Shown here one piece after another: positions 23,667-36,697 of a stretch of DNA of 64,000 bases. The first letter of the stretch is position 1. The number at the start of each line of letters is the position of its first letter. The translations under genes and the position numbers were made by a program. This stretch comes from Psoroptes ovis (taxonomy: Eukaryota; Arthropoda; Arachnida; Sarcoptiformes; Psoroptidae): the NCBI GenBank assembly GCA_002943765.1, contig PQWQ01000032.1:346137-410136 (forward strand), given 5' to 3'. The notes below the pieces were generated by a model. The model searched no databases and was not told the origin of the DNA. It worked only from the letters and a program-made list of their open reading frames with translations.

Positions 23667-25340
23667 AATTATTATTGTTTTTCAGACTATAGTTTTCCTT
23701 GTTTATTTATTTAAATATTTATGTTGTTTATTCAAAAGGTTTCAACCTTGAATAACTTGAAATTTTGATTTTCGAGTACTTCTGATTCTTCAGTGAAATT
23801 CGGCGAATTATCTTTTGACAATATGTGAATCGATGCAGCTGTCTGTTTTTCAATGAAAATTGAATGAAATGAAATAAATAAAAACTTTGGAACACGGAAA
23901 AAGGATTAAATGATTTGATATTTTTAAATATTTTGATCTAGAAACCGATTAATTATTAATGATAATTGAGGGCTATAGAATAAATTAGGGCCATGAAAAC
24001 AAAATGTACGAATTGTACTCACCAAGTAATTATGTTTATGATGTTAATTAATCAATTAATAATTAATGAATATTGAATTTTAGGTACAATCGTAATGGGC
24101 ACAAATTTGAATTTGAATTTTTTTTTCTATGGACCTTTTATGGACCCTTGTTGTTTCTCGGGTCTCAAATAATTTTAAAATTTGAAATTTTTGCAATTAA
24201 ACACAAGTAAGTAATGTAATGTAAAGTTTATTTTTCAAATGACACAATTTGTCAACTTTTATTAAGATTATGACCTAATAAAATTTTAGCCAAATCAAAG
24301 ATGATTAAATTCATTTTTTTTCGAATAAGTTTTTTCTTTGAAGGTTCACAAGTCAATATAAGAAACTTTAAGAAAATTTCAAAGTATTCAACTTAATAAT
24401 TTTGGATAATAATTTCACCATTAAATAAGCTTGAAATTGATCCACGAATCAATGAATGAATGGCCCTTTATATATGTTCGCCAGAATTGACAGAAATAAA
24501 ACTTGGAGCCATTCAAAGTGAATTCAAAGTGATGCAAAACTGATGAAGCTTAGAGAACCACAAGTGGTTTCCCTAGAAGTCCTAAGCTAATGCGCACTGT
24601 GAATATATCGTCGTCGTACATCATGATGGAACCAGTTCGTTGTTGAATATTATTGAATTGAATTCAATATGAATCAAACCTTGAACAGACAATCCAAAGA
24701 ATCCAACGTTTTCATGCGCCTGGTTTGGTTTCAACATTGTGTTTTTTGGGTACATTTTTGTTTTATCGGATTCTGGTTCTCGTAAATGATGGTTTATGGC
24801 TCTCATATTGCACATTTATCTTTCAAAATGAATTTGAAATTATCAAAATTTGAAAATTTTAAATAAATTAGTCGATGATTTAATTGATTTAAAATGTCTC
24901 TATGGGCCCAATATGGTCAGTGTGATTGAAAAGTTCTTGGATAATCTCCGTAGAAATCGCATTGGAAATCATTCTTCCCACAGAATCGCTGTAATCAATC
25001 GATTAAATTCAATTTTCCTTGAAGTTTTTCCAATCTTAAAATTTGAAAAAGTCAAAAAAATCATTGGAAAATCATTGAAAATATTAGGTTTCATTTTTCT
25101 GACGAATCCATTCTTTTCTTCAAAGAAAACTTTCTTAAATCGTATATTTCGTGTCATTGTATTTGTATCGATTCGATTTAAAATTCTTAATAAATTTGAA
25201 ACATTTTATTTTATTTCGGGAAAAACAAAAAAATTGAAACATTTAATTCATTTAAATGAATTGAAATTTGATTCTTTGCCGAATGTTTAAGTTTGACTAT
25301 TTGTGGACCAAAGACCAGAAGAAGACCAGAAGAAGACTAT

Positions 25341-25371
<31 letters not shown>

Positions 25372-27759
25372 GTTTTATTTCATATTTCCGATCTAATTTT
25401 CTGTATGATTTATTTGTTTGATTGATTGATTGTTTATTTGTTGAAATATTCGGGGATGAAAATGTGAAATAGAAACAATGACAATCGGACATTATTACCA
25501 TGCAGAGATTTGTTCCAAATTTCAATCTAAAATGTTCAATCGTGTCATTCACTGATATTAGAAACATTAAAAATACGTACTAAATTTACAATGTGATATA
25601 TTTGAACATAAATACATTACACAGATAGACATATATTTGATTACATTTGAATGAAAGCAATGGTACTAGTTGTTTATGGATGCTTTTAGCTTGTCGACCA
25701 GCTGAAAATTCGGTCATAAATACGTAATCATTGCTGAATGATAATATGATCAGCAGCAGCAGCAATGACAATCAAAGGAACCAACCGACTGAGGAACCAA
25801 ACAACGAACCAACCAATCGACCAACAATTGACCAGAAAACGGAAGAAATAATTTTAAATAAATTCTAGTCATGACTTTTATGGATGTTCGATGGTTGGTG
25901 AGGGATGATGACAGACCAGAATATCTGAACTAAATTTCATTCGAATTTCAATTTTCGAAAAAACTGATATCCGCAATTTGGTGAGATTCAGGGGGTTTTG
26001 TAATATGGTACAAATCTACAATTGGATCAATGTAGTTCAAATTCAAACTGTTCGTTTGTTAAAAATGGAAATCAAATTCTTGTTGTTGTTCTTGTTTTTA
26101 TTTAAATGGATCAATGAATCAATGGGATAAATACATGGATCTATGGATGTATGGATGGATGTACGGATGGATGAATGGTCCCTTCATCCAGAGTTAAAAG
26201 CATCCGAACAATCATTGGATATATCCAGAACAATTGAAAAGTGTAACAAGGACATTCATCAGTCAGTCAGTTTTTCTGTGGCCCCAATAAACCATTTTTC
26301 AAAAAATTAAAAATGTCTTTATTATTTTGACTATTAGAGTTTATAGTTTGACTTGTCATTTTTTTATTCTTAGTCATTTCTTATTTATTACCATTATTAT
26401 ATATGACTATTCTTTCGAATGGTCGCATTCTTCGTGTGGCTTCCCACTTTGCACCAGTCATAGTCCTAAGAGAAAAGATCTGGAGCATCCACCACATTTC
26501 GACCCATAAAAAAACGACCAATAAATAACTGTGAATTGAATCGTTCCATTTTTTGACCTCATTTCTTTAAATTCATAAATCTGACAGAATTCTCAAATTC
26601 AAAATAACATCCACAATGGTTGTACCATGGCTGTACCAAATTGGTACATTCATAGATGAACCATCACAAGACTCTTAGCTTGTGATGAAAGAATTGGATG
26701 CGTCATGTATGTGTGTGTGTTTATTTATCCAAATTTATGATTGTATAAATGTGGAAATGAATTATTACCAATCAAATATGAACCATTCATGAATTTGAAC
26801 CGATTATCTTCAATGATTGAGGCTGCGATGGGATGCTGCGATCCTTCACAGTGGAGACTGATACCCAAATGAAACCAGATCGACCAGTGAACTATTCCTT
26901 GGGAGAAAAAATGGAACAACACCATTAAATTCTTGGTAAATTTCTTTGGGTACAAGTCTTTGTATGAGAATATGACTTATGATAATAAATTTTGAAAAAT
27001 TGAAAAACCAGATCATCGAAATGCCAAAATGAATTCAGAAGAAATGCAGTTTTAGTTTGTTTGAATTCAATCAGGAAACGGGAACTTGTTTTCTTAAAGA
27101 ATTTCTTAAAGAAGTGATTTTTAGAATAAGAAAATAAATGAATTTATTTTGATATTTTCCTTAGAAATAATCAATCAATCAATTACACTGATTGATTGAT
27201 TATTATTCAAATTATTTCCCAGAAATATCCGGATATTTTCCATTGTTTTTTGGTTGATTTTCCGCATTTCTTCATGTTTACATTCGATTCGGTTCACGAT
27301 TCCTGATTCAAATGATCAGTGAAGATGTCCAAAGAACTTTAAAAAAGACTTAAAATAATTGAAATTCAAACAAAAACTTTATCAATTTGTTTGAAACGAA
27401 ATGATTGATTCACGGAATTACAATGGAATACAATTGAATGAACGAAGAATATTCGAAACAATATATTCAGGTCAATCTTTGAGAGTAAACAACTCACAAT
27501 TTTCATTTATGTAAATTGAAAATTATTAAGATTATTATTACCAAATCTTCCAACGAATTAACTCTTCAAGTTCTATAAAATATGATGGTGTTTGTCGTCG
27601 TCGTCTTTGGATAATTATTTAATGAATATTCAAATATAAATATTAATAATATAATAATATAAATTTAGATCAATGTCAAATAATTATGACTCTGTAATGG
27701 TTATTTATTACTTTATAATTCAGTTCTAAATTATCGTCTAAAATTTTATGATTACTAAT

Positions 27760-27840
27760 TAGGTATGTCCTGAAAGTTTTTGTCGATTTTCTAATTGAAA
27801 AAACGTTCTGAAAATCAGCCAGAACTTTTCGGACAACCAA
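27760..27840. mobile_element. Family A palindromic MITE, copy A6
   Basis: TAGGTATGTCCTGAAAGTTT pairs with AGAACTTTTCGGACAACC. The left arm is slightly degenerate. Confidence 0.75.
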
Positions 27841-28312
27841 ATATTATTATTCAAATAATCAAATCGTATCACTTGTTTGCTAATTTTTCTCAATTGGCTA
27901 TCATTACCAAACAATACCAAAGATTGATTTATTCACAAAAAAGATTTATTGATTTTGTTTACTCTTTATTGTTGTTGAAATGATTCACAGAATCAAAACA
28001 ATCAAAACAAGTAGCCAAAAATAAATAAAATTCCAAATAATCAGACAAAATCCAATGAAAATTTTCAAGGTTATAGTTTTTTTTGAATTTTGTGAGCAAA
28101 TGATGAATAATTCTGATGAATAAATGAATGAAATAAACATTTGTTTATGCAAATTGCTGATAATTAAAATATATTTTTTAAGGCTCTTCAAACAGGGCTA
28201 TTGTGAAACACATTTTTGTTTCTCGGAATTTTCGTTTTAAGGCCCCAGAATTCTGTTTGTGATTACTTGGCGATGATCATCGTGATCATGATCATGAATG
28301 TCATTAAAATAT

Positions 28313-28390
28313 TAGGTTTTCCCATAAGTTCTTGTTGTTTTTGGAATGAAAAAAAATTTAAAAAACAGCAAGAACTTATGGGACAACCTA
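28313..28390. mobile_element. Family A palindromic MITE, copy A7
   Basis: TAGGTTTTCCCATAAGTTCT pairs with AGAACTTATGGGACAACCTA. TA borders both ends. Confidence 0.88.
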
Positions 28391-28805
28391 ATAATTGTTT
28401 TAATTATCCATACATAAAAAACCACAAGATTTGTCTAAGATCATGGGATTTTTTCTTTGGAATTTTAATTTGTCCCCAACAATTAATTGATTGATTATTC
28501 CATAAAGAATTCTCATGATTTTCTATCTTAAATCAAATGCACCATTATACTCGGAATTTTTCAGGATTATAGATGATTAATTAGTCATTTTTCATTATCA
28601 TTGTCATCATCAATGATTGAAAGACCTTGAGCATCAAAACATAAGGACTAATTGTTACTAATTTTTCTTTGATGATTTGTCTATTTTGCCGATGAAAATG
28701 AACAAATTTGTTTATTTATTTAGGTACATTTTATCAAATGTCTCGTTGAATCAATTTGTACCGAATTTCAATTTGAAAGGGTTTCCTTTAATAACATAGA
28801 GTGAT

Positions 28806-29175
28806 GCGGCCCCTGGAAAAAAATCAGAATAAAAGTTATCGCATCATGTTTTTGGTCAATAGAGATGAAAAAAAGTCAATTATGGTCATCTCCAATTCTT
28901 GACCCTTCCGGTCCAAAAAGGGGGTCAAAAGTCAATAATTGCTATATCTCGGCCGTTTTAAGAGGTGAACTCTCAATTTTTTCAATAATTAAAGATTATC
29001 TAGCTATTAATCATTCGTGAAAATATCATTGCTTAACATGATTGAGAAACCGAAATATATCCATTTGAAGTTACCATTGTCATTATCCATATGGGCTGCC
29101 AGTTGACGTGTACACGTCAAAACTGAAGTGCTCGGTGATTCGCTCAACAACTGTCGTATTTAACACAAGTATTTC
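28806..29175 (+). repeat. Left terminal inverted repeat of the DNA transposon
   Basis: It pairs with 30216-30585. The inner end is ...GTATTTAACACAAGTATTTC. Such long arms are typical of foldback or MULE-like elements, but the transposase type here points elsewhere. Confidence 0.88.
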
Positions 29176-29352
29176 CATGTTCATCATCAATTGATGACCA
29201 TTTAAGCCCGAGCATAACCATTTAATGACATTTTGCCACAGGACATAAACCACCATCTAACAGCCACCACATATTATCTAAAATATATATATACAAAAAT
29301 ATTAACAAGAAATATTCAAGAAAAAAAAATAAGAAAGAAAAATAAGGATAAA

Positions 29353-30152
29353 TCACTCTTCGATATCACTTTCATCATCATCAAAAACGATCGGACCGCT
29401 ATGATCGAAGATGTTTTTCAGAGCCTCAGCTGGCAGGAATCTACGGTTCTCGTACTTGCCATAACTTAGATAATATATTAGAGCTGAAACATGTGAACAC
29501 GAACCAATGGTTCGGTTCCCGTTGGCACAAGTACAATAATGGCCTAATATTGAATCAAGTTCATGGCCATTCGGTTGATATTTTACACAAACCCGGTAGG
29601 CCTTTTAATTGATATGTCTCGATCGAACCACCCATCGAATCAAAGACATATCACCCACCATTTTTTCTACGAGCAATTGATCATGGTCTGATAGCATTTC
29701 TCCCAGGTATGTTATCGATTGTGACAGTTGATATGACCCAGTGAAAAACATTATCAATAGTTCGAGTGAGAATTGTGGAAAATCTGCAAGATCATTGCTC
29801 CCTGTGTTGATAAATATGTTTTTTTATAATTGAGATTATTATCTATAACATATTGACCAAGATCGTTGTTAGTTAAATTCATTTTAAACATTCGCAGCAC
29901 AATTACATCAACATTGTCCTTATCGCTCGTGAATCGCTTACAAAAATTGTTCACCAGATAGCAAGCTATTCTGCAATACGTCGATGCTTTTGACAGCGAT
30001 TGATTCAGAAAATGGTGGTGTAGAAGCTTATATTTTTGTGCTATGACTCCATGCACTGCTTCTAATGGCCAACGGATTTTGGTAACAAAGCGTAAATGAT
30101 TCGATTCAGTTGTTGTTAATTGATTCCGTTGGCCTTTCAATGCTGGCATCAT
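29353..30152 (-). pseudogene. Broken transposase: DDE-superfamily C-terminal part plus SWIM zinc finger
   Basis: The 30152-29754 part reads NQLTTTESNHLRFVTKIRW, then PLEAVHGVIAQKYKLLHHHF and CRIACYLVNNFCKR. This resembles the last third of DDE_Tnp_4-type transposases, including the Glu of the catalytic triad in RWPLE. A stop follows. In another minus-strand frame, 29604-29353 reads GHYCTCANGNRTIGSCSHVS, then ALIYYLSYGKYENRRFLP, a CxC...CxH SWIM-type zinc finger seen at the C-terminus of this transposase group. An in-frame TAA precedes it. The catalytic aspartates would lie upstream, where the inverted repeat now begins, so no active enzyme can be made. Confidence 0.75.
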
Positions 30153-30215
30153 TACCTGATATGAATATCATTACATGAAGTTGATCCAACAATAGCCCAA
30201 AATATCATAGACTTA

Positions 30216-30585
30216 GAAATACTTGTGTTAAATACGACAGTTGTTGAGCGAATCACCGAGCACTTCAGTTTTGACGTGTACACGTCAACTGGCAGCCCAT
30301 ATGGATAATGACAATGGTAACTTCAAATGGATATATTTCGGTTTCTCGATCATGTTAAGCAATGATATTTTCACGAATGATTAATAGCAAGATAATCTTT
30401 AATTATTGAAAAAATTGAGAGTTCACCTCTTAAAACGGCCGAGATATAGCAATTATTGACTTTTGACCCCCTTTTTGGACCGGAAGGGTCAAGAATTGGA
30501 GATGACCATAATTGACTTTTTTTCATCTCTATTGACCAAAAACATGATGCGATAACTTTTATTCTGATTTTTTTCCAGGGGCCGC
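30216..30585 (-). repeat. Right terminal inverted repeat of the DNA transposon
   Basis: The reverse complement of 28806-29175 with only scattered mismatches. Confidence 0.88.
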
Positions 30586-33257
30586 TATTCTAGGTTACCC
30601 TTTTCGAATTGAATATCTTCAAATTGAATATTTCAGTTTCAAATCAATGAACGTATTTCAGTCATTTTTGTATTTGATATGACCAATTGTATTTAGGTCA
30701 AATTGAAATGGATAAATGAGCTTCTTCATCACCAGTTATCAATTGCGTCAATTCGAAATTTGTGAAATTTCAATTCAATTTAACCCTTTAAAACTCGAGC
30801 GGTGACCATCACTCACCATAAGATGTGATGCAGCAACTCGATAGGCGCCCTTCGGTCACTATTTTGCATTAGTGTGAAAAATCGTCGAGCTGCTGGCTCG
30901 CTTGCGCTGTGAATGCCTGGAGTGCTAAGGGTTAATCAACCAAAAATCAACAAAAAAAAAACTCTCCCACGAAAAAAAAGTAGAAATAATTACTTATAAC
31001 CTTATTAATCTGATGTTCTAGTTTTCAAAATTTTCACCTGTTCTCTGTGGATATTAGGATACTCAATGACCAACTTTGTTCGTGGGTCGTTTAGAAAATT
31101 GATTAAATCAAGATTTTTGAAAATCTATTCATTTATCAAAAATCAATAGCTTCAATACCTTTGAAAAACCTTTTCAAAATAAATAATAAATATTTCAAAC
31201 AAAAAAACCCAGACACTCATTCACATTGATTGGCCAATTCATTTAGTCAATTCATTGTCTAGCGTACTTAGACTCTAAGACCTAGACTATAGGTATAGAT
31301 ATCTAGGGTAATAAGGTGATATCATTGGGCATTTTTTTGAATTAAAAATTCTTCGAAGAAAATAAAGTCTGAGGTCTTCGAAAAAATTGGGTAAACTGAT
31401 ATAGTAAGTAATACACGGCAAACACCAGAAAAATCCAGGAACCATGGATCATGGACAATAATTAGGTCAAAGCGTAGGAGTAAAATATAATGAAAATATT
31501 ATTATTATTTGACAATAATGATGATGATTATGATTAGATTCGAATGATGATGCTTTCCATAAAGTTCAAAATATCAAGTTATTTATTCATTCATTCATAC
31601 TATGTTTATCTATGGGCCCTCATATGTTACATTCTATTTTTATGATAATTTCAAATGTTTCAAATGTTTATTCATTTCTTCTTATGTATTTTGTGTGTAT
31701 TATAGTTATTTAAGATTTCTTAAAGATTCCTTAAAGATGATGACGATGAAGATGATGTCCTTTATTGACTTTTATTATCTTGATTAATATTAATATCTTC
31801 ATTATTTATTATGTTATTTAGTGTTCAATATACGAATGATGAAATATTTTGAAGAATTATGATAATGAGACAAGCATATACTAATAATTAGTAACTAATT
31901 TGTTCTGTCATTGAAGAAATCCATTTCTTGATGATGAAATGATTTTTCATCGAAAAATGCCGGAGGACGTATTCTCGTTGAAAATGCATTGTAAAGGACG
32001 TAGTGCCATAGAAAATACATTAGCCTCCATTGAAAATTTTTTTTTCTCATTAATAATTAATAATTAATTTAAATGGAAAATGGAAAATTCAAATATTCAA
32101 TCGAAACGTGTTGTTGTTGATATCATCATTATTCAAAATATGATTACAAGCATTACAACCTTTTCAAAAATCAAAACATGTAAATGAAATCATAGAGGGT
32201 TATCATGGTGATGTACACAATCAAAATAATTTTTATTTTTTCAAATCACAGGTACATACAAATCAAAATCATTTGATTGAAACCATTGTTTCAAAGTTAT
32301 CAAATCCAATCAAATCAATCAAAACAAACATTCAAATAAATCATAATTCAATTATTGCGAGTGAATTAATTCGAATCCATTTAATTGGATTAAAAATTTT
32401 TAATTAATTAAACTATAAACCTTCAATGATAATCAATCATTTCATTCATCTTTCCCTTAAACAAATGTTTTGAAATGATTTGAATTTGTGAAATCATGAA
32501 ATTCGAATTCCAACAAGAAGAGAGAAATACACATTTGAAAGCAGCAAAATCAAAGGCTATTGTTGGCGATGTTGATGATGATTTTGTTTTGCTTTGCTTT
32601 GATCACTGATCATCAAGATGATGAGTGATGGCTGATGGCTGGATGTGGGTGTAAAATGGATTCAACTAGTGTGGCGATGTGATTTGATGTGATGTGATCG
32701 TTGTGTGATGTGTAGATTGCTGTGTGGATAATCAACATTTCAGTACAACCGAAGACTATACGTGTGTTTATGTGTACATGGATTTGTGTTTGTTTATGTG
32801 GATTAGATTTGTGATTGGATTCAGCATTAAATACACAAATGAATGGATCAAAATATTTTGATTTGAAATGTTTTTCCATGTTCGTGTTCAACCAACAAAA
32901 TGATTGATTGATGTTTTTTGGTTATTCATTTAAATTTATTCAAATTTTACATTGAATTATGAATGTATTTGATTTGAAATAATCCAATATTTTTACCAGT
33001 AGATTTAGCCAATTTGTTCAGTTTTAGTTTGGGCAAGATTGATTTGTATTTGTTTTCAGTGTTTTTCAGTGTATTTTGTGTTGAATTTGAAATTATTATT
33101 ATTATTGTTTTAATCCGTGATTATTTCAATTGTTTCCTGGTTCACAAAGAATTTTACAGGGTTAAAGCCCCCACTGAAGTCAACATTATCTTTATCAATT
33201 AAGCCAATATTCAATTTGAAATCATCATCAATCATAAGTCGAAATTCAATTGAAATC
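30586..33257. other. Intergenic region upstream of ACE
   Basis: It holds one family C element and AT-rich sequence. The stretch 32580-32890 is rich in TGTG/GATG words. A GTTTTAATCCGTGA-type region near 33100 may be the ACE 5' UTR. No coding exon is recognised. Confidence 0.45.
30780..30935. mobile_element. Family C TTAA-flanked element, copy C1 (piggyBac-like MITE)
   Basis: It is bounded by TTAA and has inverted CCCTT/AAGGG ends next to CTCGAG-like blocks (ACTCGAGCGGTGACC and GGAGTGCTAAGGGTTAA). It is close in sequence to C2. There is no coding capacity. Confidence 0.82.
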
Positions 33258-35525
33258 ATGTGGAATTCAATGAATATTTCAATATCTACATTATTTCCAT
33301 TGATTTTATTAATTTTATTAAATTTGATTCAACAAATCAACTGTGAAGCAGTGAATTATGATGAAATACTTCATGAAGAAAATGAAAAATTACGTCTGGA
33401 AAGACAGAAAACAATTCGGGCACATTGGAATCTTGAATCGAATATAACGGATTATAATGAAGAGCAATTGGTGAGTCAATCAAAACCCTTTTAACCCTTT
33501 CGACTGATTTACTCATAATTTTGAAAATTTGAAATTTTAAATTAGACAAAAGCAAGTAAAAAATTCGATGAATTTCGTAAAAAACAATTCGAAACAATTC
33601 GACAGTATTTGACCAATGAACACAAGGCTAATATGACCCGGGATCAACGTCGTCAATTTGAACATTTAGGTTTTCTAGGGTTTTCAATATTGGATGAAAA
33701 TGATGGCGTTGAATTTAAAAATGTTCAAATACAAATGGAAAAAATTTATAGCAGTGCAACTATAGACCTAGATGATGGCCAGAAAAATTTATCCCTTGAA
33801 CCTGACCTTAATCGTATACTACAAACATCGCTGAATTCTACGCTGCTGAAAGATGTTTGGGTCAAATGGCGTGATGCGACCGGTAAAAAAATACGTAAAC
33901 ATTTCCTCGATTATGTTCACTTGGGGAATAAAGCAGCCAAACATTTAGGATTCCGAACTATTGATGATATTTGGATGACCGAATGGGAAAGTGATCAAAT
34001 TAAAAACAGTGTTGAACGATTGATGAATGATCTGATGGATTTGTATCGAAAACTACATGCATATGTTCGATATTATTTGAAAAAAAATTATAATGATACA
34101 CAATTTCCAACCGATGGTACAATACCGGCACATTTACTGGGGAATATGTGGGGACAAACATGGGGAAATTTGTTGCAATTGATACCATCGATGCAATTTA
34201 AGCCAGATCTTCCATCAATGGATAAGGATGTAAATGAAAAACTTAAAAATTGGTCAGTACGACAAATGTTTGAAATGTCTGAAAAATTTTTCTATAGTCT
34301 TGGTATGGAAAATATGACGAAGAAATTTTGGGAAGAATCAATTATTGAAAAGCGAGAAAATGTTGAAATGGTTTGGTAAGTTTATATTGAATGATGAATT
34401 ATTCAAATTATTAATAAGACTATTGATTCAAAACCTATTCATTTTCAAAATTCAAAATCAATCACATCAATTTCACCAGTCATGCGTCAGCATGGGATAT
34501 GTTTGAAATGCATGATTTTCGTATCAAACAATGTACGGAGAAAACCCTTGAAGATTTAGTCACTGTTCATCATGAAATGGGACATATCCAATATTATATG
34601 AATTATGAAAATCAACCAGCAATTTATCGTGAAGGTGCTAACCCTGGATTTCATGAAGCAATCGGTGATTTAATGTCATTATCCGTCATTACACCTGAAC
34701 ATTTAGCTAAAGTTGGCCTATTAGATCGGAATAATATTGAAAAAAATTTAGATGATTTGAATCTTAATTATCAATTACGTATGGCAATGGAAAAAATTGC
34801 ATTCTTACCGTTTGCATTCGTAATGGATAAATGGCGTTGGGATATATTCAATAATCAAGATTTACGCGACCATATGAATCGTCATTGGTGGGAATTAAGG
34901 CTGCGATATCAAGGTATTTCACCACCAGCGAAACGTAGTGAAATGGATTTTGATCCAGGATCAAAATATCATATACCGGCCGGTGTTGAATATGTTCGAT
35001 ATTTTGTTTCACATGTGCTACAATTTCAATTTTATAAATTTCTATGCTCAAACATAACCTCTACGACCAATGATAATAATCGATTATATCGTTGTGATTT
35101 TTATGAAAATAAATCGGCAGGCCGAAAGCTGATTGAAATGCTACGCAAAGGATCATCAGAACCTTGGGAAACGACGCTGGAAACGTTCATAGGTACATCA
35201 ACGATGAGCCTAGATGCACTGTATGAATATTTTCAACCTCTTAACCATACGTTGACTCAATTTTTAAATGAAAATCAAATCCCCATTGGTTGGAATGCGA
35301 ATGGTGAGTATTTTAATCGAATTAACCCTTTGTTTTTTAACCCTTTTCAACCCTTTGTTTTCAACCCTTTTAAACCAAATTTTTCTCTTATATTTAATAG
35401 TAAATGATTATTTCATCGAAGGTGACACATCATCTGGACAATCATTGGCAACCCTTTCAGCCATCAATATTCTTGCCTTTACGATATTATTATCATCATT
35501 AATATTATTTCATCATACATTTTAA
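33258..35525 (+). CDS. ACE: Angiotensin-converting enzyme, peptidase family M2, four exons
   Basis: Exons 33258-33470, 33546-34375, 34480-35303 and 35401-35525 join to 663 residues. Known role: zinc dipeptidyl carboxypeptidase acting on extracellular peptides. A hydrophobic signal peptide covers about residues 8-28. The single catalytic domain carries HEMGH (379-383) and the third zinc ligand Glu407 in FHEAIGD, 24 residues on. The M2 signature VCHASAWDM is restored exactly across the exon 2/3 join. Several Asn-X-Ser/Thr sites suggest glycosylation. The last exon encodes a Ser/Gly-rich linker and a hydrophobic tail (INILAFTILLSSLILFHH), so it is likely membrane-held (one span or GPI); many arthropod ACEs are secreted and lack this. 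Fragments of this last exon recur at 38612. Confidence 0.95.
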
Positions 35526-35576
35526 TTATTTCAATTATTTCAAATTATTTCAAATTTTGTAAAGAAAAAAAATTAT

Positions 35577-35657
35577 TAGGTTATCCGAAAAGTTTTAGCC
35601 AATTATATCCGTAGAAAATCATAAGAGAATATCGGCAAAAACTTATCGGACAACCTA
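35577..35657. mobile_element. Family A palindromic MITE, copy A8
   Basis: TAGGTTATCCGAAAAGTTTT pairs with AAAACTTATCGGACAACCTA. It lies 52 bp after the ACE stop codon, so it is probably in the 3' UTR. Confidence 0.88.
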
Positions 35658-35830
35658 ATAATACAATCAATTACAAACATTCATATCATTCATTTAAATT
35701 AAATTCTAATTGATTCAAAGGGGTTTGCTTGTTGTTTTGTCTTAGACAATTTGTCTAGTTTCTTTCAAATCATCATCGATTGATTGATTGATGATCGAAA
35801 TTTCGTAAGTCAATTTCCTAGAATTTGCTT

Positions 35831-36040
35831 GTCATTTTTGCCCTTCTGCCCAATATTTTTGGGTTGTCCCATAAGTTCTTGCCGTTTTTTAAATTTTTTT
35901 TCATTCGAAAAACGGTAAGAACTTATGGGACAACCTAATATTGCATTTGAAAAATGTCTTTGATAAATGTTTTTAAACAAACAAATGGCAATTTGCATTG
36001 GGGATACCGGATCCTGATGCAAGCGATGAAGATGAGAAGT
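35831..36040 (+). pseudogene. Fragment of ALDH exon 1 (duplicate 1), split by a MITE
   Basis: GTCATTTTTGCCC... and ...AAAATGTCTTTGATAAATGT match the start of the intact ALDH gene (41701-41760). GATACCGGATCCTGATGCAAGCGATGA matches its exon-1 end (41850-41872). Family A copy A9 is inserted between them, and much of the exon is lost. Confidence 0.75.
35861..35937. mobile_element. Family A palindromic MITE, copy A9 (inserted in ALDH fragment)
   Basis: GGGTTGTCCCATAAGTTCTT pairs with AAGAACTTATGGGACAACC. The flanking ALDH-derived sequence shows it inserted into already duplicated DNA, or into a copy that was then duplicated. Confidence 0.88.
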
Positions 36041-36165
36041 AAGAGTGAAGAGATAATGGCGAATTGGCGTAAAACTGACGCATGTAACACATACAAAAAA
36101 ATTTGACTGATTATTTTCAAAAATTATTAGGAAGCATAATTATTTTGGTGTTTGAAAATTTCAAA

Positions 36166-36324
36166 TTAACCCTTGATAGAACTCGAGCGGTGACCATCAC
36201 TCACCATAAGATGTAATGTAGCAACTCGATAGGCGCCCTTCAGTCACCATTTAACATTAGTTTGAAAAATTGTCGAGCTGTTGGCTTGCTTGCGCTGTAA
36301 AAGGTCTCGAGTGCTAAGGGTTAA
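36166..36324. mobile_element. Family C TTAA-flanked element, copy C2
   Basis: TTAACCCTTGATAGAACTCG to CTCGAGTGCTAAGGGTTAA. It is colinear with C1 with scattered substitutions. Confidence 0.85.
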
Positions 36325-36697
36325 AAGTATTAAAATTATTAGCCACGAAAAGATTTCTTTGTTTTTTTGATAATAAAAAAAAAATTAACGGAAATCAATA
36401 AATTTAAACTATTTAAAATAATTAAAATTTGGAAAAAACATTTTAATAATAATTATTTAATGATTGATAGAAATAGTTGTTGATTGAATAAAACTTTTAA
36501 ATGTCAATAATACTGTGGAATTTTTGTAAAATTTTACTTTTTTTTTAAATTTAAATTGAATTCAATTGAATTGCAAATTAAATATTGGATATAATTGGAT
36601 ATAATTGTGATATATAAATTATTCAATGAAAATTCATCATTTTCAATAAATAATTAGTTTTAATTCAAAAAAAAATTCATTCATAAAAATTTTCACA

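Larger units (their letters stand above)
23667..28805. other. Intergenic region without recognised genes
   Basis: The 5.1 kb upstream of the GTPase contain AT-rich sequence, a long poly-T run near 25346-25371, GATG/GGAT-type short repeats near 26130-26175 and family A copies A6 and A7. Several frames of 60-146 codons (for example at 24850-25290) look like chance: Ile/Phe/Lys-rich, with no motif. Confidence 0.5.
28806..30585. mobile_element. DNA transposon with 370-bp terminal inverted repeats
   Basis: Two inverted arms, 28806-29175 and 30216-30585, are each 370 bp and nearly identical by eye (isolated mismatches only). Both start at GCGGCCCCTGG and contain an 18-bp palindrome TTGACGTGTACACGTCAA. 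The 1,040-bp interior carries a broken minus-strand transposase (DDE_Tnp_4-like end plus SWIM finger). The coding part upstream of the DDE end is missing, so this is an internally deleted, non-autonomous copy. Target duplications could not be resolved; loosely similar sequence continues just outside both arms. Confidence 0.85.
35526..36697. other. Spacer between ACE and MBOAT copy 1, made of duplicated and mobile sequence
   Basis: In order: ACE 3' flank, family A copy A8, an ALDH exon-1 fragment carrying family A copy A9, family C copy C2 and the MBOAT copy 1 promoter. No intact gene is seen. Confidence 0.7.

Noticed and set aside
24850..25290. 146-codon frame in the gene-poor region
   Set aside because: Lys/Ile/Phe-rich with no family motif and no neighbouring exon; typical of AT-rich chance frames.
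29233..29469. Plus-strand frame inside the transposon
   Set aside because: It is antisense to the SWIM-finger remnant, which explains its composition.
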